Positions 35,801 to 44,800 of a DNA stretch of 64,000 nt are shown here, piece by piece; positions within the stretch are counted from its first letter, which is position 1; each line of letters begins with the position of its first letter. A program made the position numbers and the translations under genes. The notes under the pieces are model-generated. The model had not been told where the DNA came from. It did not search any database and was given only the letters and a program-made list of their open reading frames with translations. Origin of the DNA: Oxytricha trifallax (taxonomy: Eukaryota > Ciliophora > Spirotrichea > Sporadotrichida > Oxytrichidae); the NCBI GenBank assembly GCA_000711775.1, contig ARYC01000216.1, positions 1 through 64,000 on the forward strand, in the 5' to 3' direction.

Positions 35801-36476
35801 TTTTAACTGTAACCACTTAATCGAGTAAATTATGACTTGCACAAGTTCATTTTCATTTGATGTTTAGGAAAAGAATTCATATGAGCTTAAGAGTGATTCT
35901 AAAAATTAATGCACATTAGCAGCTGATGACATAAGGACATTCAATATGTTTTCGAGTTACTTCTGATAATTAATCCATTTTAAGGCCATTAAAATAACTT
36001 ATATTGCTTTTACCAGCTCTTAGCTCACACCTGTTTTAGGATCAGTTTCCACACTTCTGTCAATGCAATATATTTTCTTTACTAAACCTAATATTGCTTC
36101 GACTAACTTAACTTTATCACTAATATTGTGTGAGTTAGAAGAGAACAGCCAGTGAACACAAGATATAATTACTGACTTAGATTCTGAAATACCTTGTTCT
36201 CCTAAATTCTCAATTGAGTTATCCCATTTCTCCTGAAGCTAAGTTATTGAAACATTTGAATTTGTTGCTAACTTCTTTAAGCTGAGAATTATGTCAGCAA
36301 GATGAATTTGATAAATTTATGGCGAAAATAAAAAGCGAATATATTTTAGTATTCTCAACTAGTTTATTATCCACTAATGTTTTTACCCTGGTAGAAGAAA
36401 TCCTTTTACTATATTTGTTGAACATCTCTTTGTGATGGAGGACTTTGTACTTCTCTATCCTGCTTCCTATTTTCAT
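32806..36476 (-). CDS. Unknown large protein with helical repeats and coiled coil
   Basis: Two IESs (13 and 91 bp) leave 3567 nt, 1,188 residues. I do not recognise the family. It starts MKIGSRIEKYKVLHHKEMF. The first ~650 residues look like an all-helical, HEAT- or armadillo-like array (ADIILSLKKLATNS, ELVKAIQVILMALKWINYQ, LLKNVMDEQVSEFFEMCVQ-type segments). A Ser/Gln-rich linker follows. Next comes a charged coiled coil (LKESAVKENLWKLEMEKLEQ and on) and a further helical C-terminal domain ending NTYEDYEDDEIQHYSNQ. The layout suggests a cytoskeletal or ciliary scaffold, which is inference only. Its start lies 114 bp from the start of the divergent neighbour, so the two may share a promoter region. 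Confidence 0.75.
34382..34472. other. IES in unknown gene, 91 bp, pointer TTTAATT
   Basis: The repeat occurs at 34375-34381 and 34466-34472. Joining links EKEKPIKQGLQIRQIQRIL in frame across what otherwise looks like two genes. Confidence 0.82.
36327..36339. other. IES in unknown gene, 13 bp, pointer GCGAA
   Basis: The repeat occurs at 36322-36326 and 36335-36339. Deletion gives TKIYSPQIYQIHLADIILSL in place of a stop. Confidence 0.85.
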
Positions 36477-36590
36477 TTGATTAATAATTGAAATGGAAAT
36501 GTGAAAAATAAGATTGAATAAATCTGATAAATTAGCATTCCCTAATAGAATTAATTACTATAAATTAACTTTAAATATATTTTCTATAAA

Positions 36591-38749
36591 ATGATAAGCA
36601 AGCGTGAGATTGAACAACTACAAAAAGAGATCCTTTACCCTACTTATTTCGATAAATACCACAATGTAAAAATCAAAGATCTAACAGTAAATGAGAAATA
36701 CAACTAAATTTTATAAATCGCCTTGAAAACTCAAAACAACCAGAAAAAAATAAAGTCTCTAACTAAAGCGATTGAAATGTAGAAGTCTCTATAGAAACTT
36801 TTAAGACATGGGTTTAATGCCACCAACATAGAAGTAGACGATGTCCATCTAATGCGAAGAATGCAAGACAATGAACAAGAAATGAAAATTAAAGGGTTTC
36901 TTCAGAAGTTTCCATCATCAAATATTGATTCATTACTAAGAGATATATATGGAAAAAATTACCTACTCTCTAGAGATAATGTCATTAAAACATTCGGACC
37001 TACATAGAGACAAATTGAAGAAAACGAAAGAGAAGAAGAACAAAAATTAAAAGAAGTGGAAATAACTGAAGTAATGCCTAATTCTGTGAATCCAGTATAA
37101 AATATTATGAATCCGTAAGATTAGATTTATGATTAATCAATGTACCATATAGATTCATGTAAAGGAGAAGTGTTCTACAGCTTAGAAGATCGAGTGTTTA
37201 GACAGTCAATTATACACCATTCAATCCTTAGAGAAGGAGTGTCTCCTCTTAAAATCTTAATATAAAATATCTCTCTTAAAACCAACAGGTTAAGTTCATG
37301 CAACTTGAACAGCAGCTCAGTGAGGTCAAAGAAGCTAAAAATTTAGACTAATACTCTATGGCTAATTAAAATTCAAAGAAATCTGTATGCTCCTACAAAT
37401 CAGTAAAAAGGCTAAATGTATTATAAAGCTTTGAACAAAATGCTTATAAAAGGAAAATTAATAAACTTGATACTATTTATAAGAGAGGTGAATTCTTGAA
37501 ATAAAAGCAACAAAAAGATGAAGAGGAAGAGCTTGAGAAATAAAGGAAAGAATTAGAAGAATAAAAAAGAGAACTTGAACAAAAGGCTGCTGAAGCAAAA
37601 GCAATTCAAAAACGTACTTTTCTGCAAACTGTTAAAAAGCCACAGCTATTAAAGGAATTAAGCAATCATGATTACGTGTTGAAAAGAGTATAACAAAAAT
37701 TGTATAAATCTAAAACTAACTCAAAATCAATGAATGATATAATCGAGGATATTGTAAGAAAAGAGAATCAAAACATGAAAAAGTAGACAAAAGAAGAGTC
37801 AAAAGAGTTCTAGTAAAAATATGCTAGCATAATTGAGAAACTTGATTTTTCAAAAAGATTCTTTGAACCAATCATTGAGGAAAGAGATATAGATAAGCAT
37901 CAATCTAAAGGCTAGAAGTTACCAAGACATTTAAAACAAATGAACATCACCCATAGTCCTGGGATTGTTCCAGGAATTGATAAAGAACATGCTGTTTCCC
38001 CAAGTTTCTAAAATAAACAATAAGAATTTTTTGACAATCGCATGTTTTAGGAGAAGTGAAGTGGATTTTTTCTAAACTCAAATTTAAGAAATGGAAAGGG
38101 AGCAGTCATAAAAGCGAAATAGTGATTCAAAGGATTTGTAAAAATGTAATATTTTTTAATTAGCCAGTTAGTCCAAAGAAGACCAGTCCATATATCATGC
38201 CTTTCAAACAATTATTTAAAGACATTAAATTAGAATCAAGAGTGATTTCTCTATTCAAACCTCAATAATCATTTGAGTAATAATCTTAAGTAGAAACAAT
38301 AACTTAATACACCAGTAATAGCACTTACTTATCAAAAGTACAATCTTAGTAATAAAATAAAAGGAAAAATGATACAAAAACCTCTAATTTTAGGAATACT
38401 CAATCAACTGGTCATTTATTCTCATCTATAAATGATAAATAGCTTAGAAGTGGATCAATATACAAATATATAATAAGTTATACATAAAAACTTATCCTTT
38501 TAGGTTTATTGAATGTTTAGGACTTCTTCTAACTTTACAAAACCAAAATATCCACTAGAGGAAATTACAAAAGAAAAAGTAAAAGATTTGACTGGTATTA
38601 TCTGGGACTGTTCAAATTTAATTGATTAAAATTAGGGTGAGAGAAAAACATTAAGATAAGTCGAATAGTACACTCATTAGGAATTCAGGGAACTTCATGA
38701 TAAATATGATGCTATAAATGGTGTGAATGATATGCTTTAAGAATTATGA
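36591..38749 (+). CDS. Unknown coiled-coil protein, four IESs
   Basis: Removing IESs of 41, 49, 46 and 55 bp gives 1968 nt, 655 residues. No family was recognised. It opens MISKREIEQLQKEILYPTYF. The middle has a strongly charged coiled coil (QKDEEEELEKQRKELEEQKR). Later come short motifs such as FFEPIIEERD and GIVPGIDKEHAVSP, a Ser/Gln-rich stretch, and a C-terminal helical segment LEEITKEKVKDLTGIIWDC. Without IES removal the region looks like two small genes with a stop at 38057. The GGAG pointer joins them as RMFQEQSQKRNSD. The gene is divergent from its left neighbour and lies just upstream of the scrambled CFAP57 locus. Confidence 0.75.
37253..37293. other. IES, 41 bp, pointer TTAA
   Basis: The repeat occurs at 37249-37252 and 37290-37293. 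Joining gives EGVSPLKFMQLEQQLSEV. Confidence 0.85.
38054..38102. other. IES, 49 bp, pointer GGAG
   Basis: The repeat occurs at 38050-38053 and 38099-38102. Removal eliminates an in-frame TGA and gives RMFQEQSQKRNSD. Confidence 0.75.
38133..38178. other. IES, 46 bp, pointer CAAAG
   Basis: The repeat occurs at 38128-38132 and 38174-38178. Joining gives RNSDSKKTSPYIMPF. Confidence 0.82.
38460..38514. other. IES, 55 bp, pointer AAT
   Basis: The repeat occurs at 38457-38459 and 38512-38514. Joining gives LRSGSMFRTSSNF. Confidence 0.65.
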
Positions 38750-38834
38750 TTACTATTTTATTCAGATTTATTTCTTTTACTTCCATTTAATATAATAGAG
38801 TATTTAAATAAAGAGATAATTAAGTAAGATATGA

Positions 38835-41800
38835 TTGGTTCAATTTGTATGTGGTGATCTTAAGAACAATATTTTCTTGCTTGAAGATCATAAATATGTA
38901 ATTTATATTCAGCTGGTCACAATATCGTACTTTACAACACTGAGGACAAGTCTTAATACTTCCTCCCATTTAAATTCTATTATTTTCCATTTAAATTCTA
39001 TTATTTTGTAGCTATGGAGGGTACTGAAGGTATTACTAGCATCAATGTTTCAGAACTTGTTTTATTATTATTTACTTTGGTTATTTGCGAAAGAGCCCAA
39101 AAAGCTGTTTGGACAGTATACGAAATAGTTAACTAATTAATATGAATGCGTTCTACTTGGAGACTAAGAAAGTAATATTGTAGGAATACAATTGAAATTG
39201 AGAAATTATAATTAAATTAATAAATATTAAATCAAATTTGTGGCAGTTAAAGTTGGCCAATTTAAACGATCTTGGGCTCATTCGATAGAGAATTCAAAAT
39301 TAGCTGGACTTTATTATTGGCGGTACTATTTTATCGCATCCCTGGAGCGAGATAACTTTAGTTTAATGTGAGGGTATAATTTAATGAATTTAGAAGTGTT
39401 TAATTAAAGTCAAGTTATCTCGCTCCAGGAATGCGATAAAATAGTACCGCCAATAGTAAAGTCCAGCTAATTTTGAATTCTCTATCGAATGAGCCCAAGA
39501 TCGTTTAAATTGGACAACTTTAACTGCCACGATTTTGATATTAATTTAATTTATTTAATTATAATTAATTTTCAAATTTCGAATGTATTCCTACAATATT
39601 CATTTTATCAATTTAATAATTTACAGGTTAACGTTATGAAAACTTAACAAATCAAAGATTTAATCTATGAATTCTGGACTGTACTTAATGAACAGAATAA
39701 GACAGGAAGGTTATTGCTATTACAGTTGCTCCATACTTGGATCAAAATGCAAATCTAAAATAGGAGAATGAGAGATATGCTTTTAAATTTTATACAAGAA
39801 ATTTAAGTTATAGAGTCTCCAGGAGAAGGTTTTAGAATTCAATCTATTAATAAAGAATTTTGTTAATTAAAGCACATGGAAGTAAGACTCGATCCAGCTC
39901 AGCAGTTCTAATTACTTATAAAATCCTCGAAGTTTGACTATGTAGTTTTTAACAAATGCTAATATTATTGTCACAGGATTGGACTTGTGCATTAGAAAGA
40001 CTTTGTTTTATTATTAATTTCAACAGTAAAGATAAAACGGTCCGTATTTGGAATTACGCTACTAGAAGTCTTGAAATTGTACATCAGGTGCCTGAATAGG
40101 CTCTTTCTTAAAAGTTTATTTATACCCCAACTCTTTTGGTTTAGATGATAAGATCTTAATGATGAATGTATTATCGAAATCTTTGAACTAAATTAAACAA
40201 GTCCAGATTAAATCTTGTAGAGAGATAAGATTTAGTAATGGAGGTCACTTGTTTGCTGCAGCTTTCTTGACCAACGCTGTGCATGTGTATAACTTCTACA
40301 CTGGTGAATTTATATTTTTAAATTTGACTATAAAATAAGCACAAGTATTTTAATTGAATGCCCCAGCTTCTATCAGTGCAAAGGTCATGTCAATAAAGTC
40401 AGAAGCATTGACTGGTTTGAAGATTTAAGTTTTATAAAGTTTTGCATCTTGCGGAATGGATGGAAATGTGTATTTCTATGATATAAATTAATAGTAAAGA
40501 AATCCAGCAAAGACTCAACGAAAAGGATTTCAACATAAAGTCAAACTAAATGTCGTGTGTAACAAACATACCATAATACAAAATTATAGATTTAAAGTAT
40601 TTGGCACTCAAAAGACCCCAAGAATGGATATAATTCAAATTTGCTGTAGCTTTGATAACAACTATCTCTTCACTGTAGTTTAATAATAATGAAAGTCAAA
40701 AGGCTCGAAGACACTATTTTCTAATATATAGATTTAATTCTAACTTAAATAAATTTTATGATTATGATGCTGAGTATGAAATTGAAGACATCAACAAAAA
40801 GAACACTTAAAACTAAACCTTCATCATATAATATATTTCATTATTGTTTGGAGTCAGACATAGAGAAATTAAGAAGAGACATTTAAGATAAAGAGCAGCA
40901 ACTTATTCATTGTTAAAATTTAAGTTAAGAACTGAAATTCAAACATAAGCCTTATTAAATGATTCTAAAAAGATACGGCTATAGGAGAAAGAGAGAAGAA
41001 GATCTATCAGCTGAAGAAGAAAACTCCTTAAATATGCTAAGAAGTTCAAGTTCGTACTGGACTACAAAATCAATAACATACTATAAGATTTTAAGATATC
41101 GCTCCAAGAGAAATGGAGATTACAAATTTGGATAAAAAAGAAACAAATGAGATGGATAAAAACCTTAAGCATTACAACAAGATCAATGCTAACCTTAGTT
41201 ATGTAATAAATTTAAAATTTATTTGAGAACAAGACAAGAACACATGCAAGAACTAATCAAAAAGAATAGATCAAAGATAAGATCAAACGACATCTATATC
41301 AAAGGTTTCAAAAACGCCGTGTACAGAGTGGTGCAATTCATCGATGATTTTGAACAGCTCAAGAGAGCTGTCAATGAAAACCTATATCCCTATGTTAAGG
41401 ACTAGGAAATCAAGAATGTTGAGATTGACCCAGACATCAAGAAAGAATACGAGAACCAAAAGAGATATTTGGAAAACTCAGTCAACTCACTGAAGAAGAG
41501 ACTCGAAAAGGAAACCCAAATTCATAAGGAAGATAAAACCCCATAGATCAATTAAGACATGAGAATTGGGGTTAAGAACAATTAAATTAAGAATTTATTA
41601 TTATTGGCGTATAATTATAATTTTTGGGCTAATTATTAAAACTATTGGCTCGATTAATTGTCCTTATAAAATAATCCAATCAGGGTGTGTTAATTTGATT
41701 TTAGCCTAATTATTTATATTATTAGCCAATTATAATTAATTTTTAATCTAATTGTTCTTAACTCCTATCCTCGCTTCTTAATTGATCTATGGGGTTTTAA

Positions 41801-44800
41801 TAACAACATTATGAAGGAGAACATGGAGCTTATTAATCAAATTTCTGAATTAAGAAAAGAAGTCAAGACACTTAATAGCAAGCTCAGAAACCAAGATTGT
41901 AAGTCTTATTTTCATTGTATTAATTATCCTTATAGCTAAATTATACAAATATAGTCTTATTTGAGGAACACATTAAATTTGAAAACAAATAATAAAATGA
42001 TAAAATAAAGGGAGAAATATATCCACTAAATTAAAATAAATTATGCTTTTATATCCAACAATTTAAGCAATACATTACGATATTTTTATTGTTTATTAAA
42101 AATTAGAAAAGGATTTTTTGTTTTTTTAAATAACTCATTAAAATCATTTTTTGGGGGTTTTTTCTTGAAAAAATCCATTTTATAATGAACTTTGAAATAT
42201 TATATAATATTAACATTTAAATAAATTGATTTATTTAATTTTGCATATCAAGTTTGTTCTTGTACATAATGAAATTCATGAAATGAATTTTCCAAATAAA
42301 ATTTAGATTAATATAAATTTAAATAAGAAAGATAATAGGGTGTAAAATTCAATTATTTATATTATTATTATTTTTAATTAATAATTTACCTTTGAAAGAT
42401 GAGCATCACCGGCTCTGGTCTAAATGGCATCACAGTTAACACTAAGTAAGATTCAAATTTGTCTAAACTTACAATAGATTCATCTTTGGAGTTAATGGTG
42501 AGCTCATTATTAAATTGAAGATCATAGAATTCTTTATTCTGTAAATCTTTGATTATTAGATTCCTCCCAGGTAATTCAAATAAAACTCTAATATTTTGTA
42601 GCATGTTAATGCTCTATCTGTTTCAATGTTTCAGCCAGCAAGAAATTCTTAGTTATTTGGATATTATTGGCTAACATATTTAACTAAAAAGTGAGAAGAT
42701 CTTTGCTGAAGGGAGACTAATTAAATTAAGAAGTTATCAATCTAAGGAGTTTGTATCATGTGCTTTTTCACCTAAAAATGAAAAGCATTATTTGATAACT
42801 CTTACTGGAGAACCTGACTGGCTTCTCTGTCTTTGGAAGTGGGACTCCTCAAAGATTTCTGCAATCATCAACATTGGTCTCTAAGGCCCCTAACCTTAAC
42901 CATCACTTTTCAAATGCTCGTTCAATCCTTTCGATGCCAACTCAGTTATAGTTACTGGGTCTAACAATAAATATTTAAACATTAATGCAAGATACTGGAA
43001 GGTTGATCGTTTGCACAGAGAATGCTATTAATTAAATGCTTTGCGAGTCAAGCGGTGAGTTCATGTCCTACATACACGAGTCTCATAAAAACTATATATC
43101 ATAGAATTCAATCAATTGTACCTTTTAGTAGAGGTTTCTTAATTGGTGGTGAAAATGGTATGATTATGGCTTATGAAAGAGTTGAGGACCCTAAATATCC
43201 TTACAGAAGATTAAAGCACCTGAAGTATATATTAATTAGATGTTCTAATTGACATCATTCCCCATTTCTTCAATGTGCCTTACTTCTACTGAAGATATGA
43301 TGTTTCTTATCACAGAAAACAGGCAATTACTTAAGGTTAATATTGCACTTGATGGCACTGATGACACTTCAAAGTTATAATTATACAATAGTTTGTAACT
43401 TCCACTCTGATGTTGTCACATATATTATTCTAAGACTTTGATTGTCACTTGCAGTAAGCAATTTAATAGAATGCTCTTTCAGTTGCTTTTCACCCAAGTG
43501 GTTTCCACATCATAGTTGGTTTAGAAATATAATACTTGGTTTGAAGATGATATGGGTTTTGCATAATTTATTAAATTTCTATGATCTCATTGTGTAAAAA
43601 GAAATTACTTAATTTAAAAACATACCAGGAAGACCCTATGAAGTATTTGTAGTCGGTACTGATGGTAAAATTTGGCAAAATTATCTGTATAATCTAATAA
43701 ATGGATATGTTTCCGGTGTTACACTTTCCTAAATTTGTTTAACTGCTAACTAGAAAGCACTCTTTGCAGGTGTAGGCGATGAAACTAGACCAGGCTCTGT
43801 TCATATTTACAGTCTGCCCTTGAATAAAATTAACGAAGTCTAAGCACATAGTAAGCCAATTGAAAGAATGAAACTCAGCTTTGATTATATAATTTTCACT
43901 GCAGGTCAAGATGGACTTTTGATTATCCACGATATTAAAGATAGAGATCCCAGAGGGGGCGCTAAGAGAGAAAGAGATGGGCTTGGCTTACCGTTCTCAG
44001 ATGAAATTCTTACTGAAAAGACTGAAATAGATAACTTCTAAACTGAGAAGGAGGGTCTTGAAAATGATTTTAACAATGCCAACCAACCAGATAGCGTTGA
44101 AAAAATCATGAAAGTCGTTTATTAAATTCTGTCATTGAAGACACTATATTGAAGCTTTAGGAAGAATTATCAAACTCCTAGGTGTAAGCTAAGAATAGAT
44201 ACGACTCTCTCAATGAAAACAAAAGAGAAATGGAGAATGCTTTTGAGGAGAAGATTAAGCAACTAGCTGAACAATTCTAAATTGAGTTGGAAGAGAAGAG
44301 AAATGAGTACTCCCAGAAGATGCTGGAGGACGCAGCCAAATTCCAAGAGCTCCAAGCTCAGAAAGAAGAAGATGCTAGGAAATTTGAGGAAACCATCAAT
44401 GACATCATTAACAAGCACAACAAGAATGTTGCAACAATTATGGAGCAACACAGAACTCTGATGGAGGGTCAAATCGCCTAGACTGAGTAACTCAGAAGAG
44501 AAATTGAGAGAATGCAGGAGGATAACAGGGAAATTATCAAGCAAATCATGGATGATGCTGATTATAAAGTAAAACTAAACTCAGGTGCAGGACATGAGTT
44601 TGAAATCCAAAGCTGAACTGCAGCTTACTAGGAACAAACATCTTGATTTGGATAAATAATTTTATATATTCTCAACTTATCAGTTAAACGAATACTCTTA
44701 CTAAGTTAAGAAATCAAATTAATCTTTCTATATTAAGCCACTGAGATAAGGGAAAAGGATACAGCATACTTTAACTTCTTATAATTAATGTTACAGAAAA

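Larger units (their letters stand above)
38835..39136 (+). other. CFAP57: CFAP57 cluster C (MDS C1)
   Basis: This piece encodes the N-terminal WD40 start: QFVCGDLKNNIFLLEDHK, then SAGHNIVLYN, EGTEGITSINV and ERAQKAVWTVYEI. It ends at pointer TTAACTAA (39129-39136), matching 42680-42687 at the start of B1. An 11-bp IES (38898-38908) interrupts it. There is no ATG in frame, so a 5' piece lies elsewhere or is hidden by a further small IES. Confidence 0.85.
39658..41943 (+). other. CFAP57: CFAP57 cluster A: 21 coding segments
   Basis: Segments with both pointers included: A1 39658-39712, A2 39813-39844, A3 39866-39913, A4 39930-39953, A5 39968-40005, A6 40024-40107, A7 40136-40309, A8 40355-40424, A9 40439-40572, A10 40599-40631, A11 40648-40675, A12 40689-40717, A13 40764-40818, A14 40847-40906, A15 40921-40951, A16 40972-41024, A17 41040-41073, A18 41094-41125, A19 41143-41196, A20 41221-41536, A21 41800-41943. 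Entry pointers in order: ATTTAA, GAGTCTC, ATTAAAGCAC, AAGTT, TTGTCACA, CAGTAA, TTGGTTTAGA, TGAAT (A7-A8), GTTTTGCAT, ATTTGGCA, AGCTTTGAT, ATGAAAGTC, ATGATGCTGA, TTTGGA, TAAGTTAAGAA, GATAC, AGAAGTT, AGATATC, ACAAA, ATTTGAG, ATAA (A20-A21). A7-A8 and A20-A21 are ordinary IES junctions. A21 contains the intron 41899-41935. Confidence 0.92.

Noticed and set aside
37241..37289. CTCTTAAAA repeats as the pointers of the IES at 37253
   Set aside because: Their spacing of 27 bp does not correct the frame; the TTAA pair 41 bp apart does.
38057..38091. End of one gene at the TGA at 38057 and start of a second at the ATG at 38091
   Set aside because: A GGAG pointer pair removes this stretch and joins both parts in frame; with the other three IESs the total length is divisible by three.
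43081..43113. Direct read-through of cluster B near 43.08-43.11 kb
   Set aside because: The plain reading hits stops and loses the family sequence; inserting A2 through GAGTCTC and AGAATTCAATC restores it.
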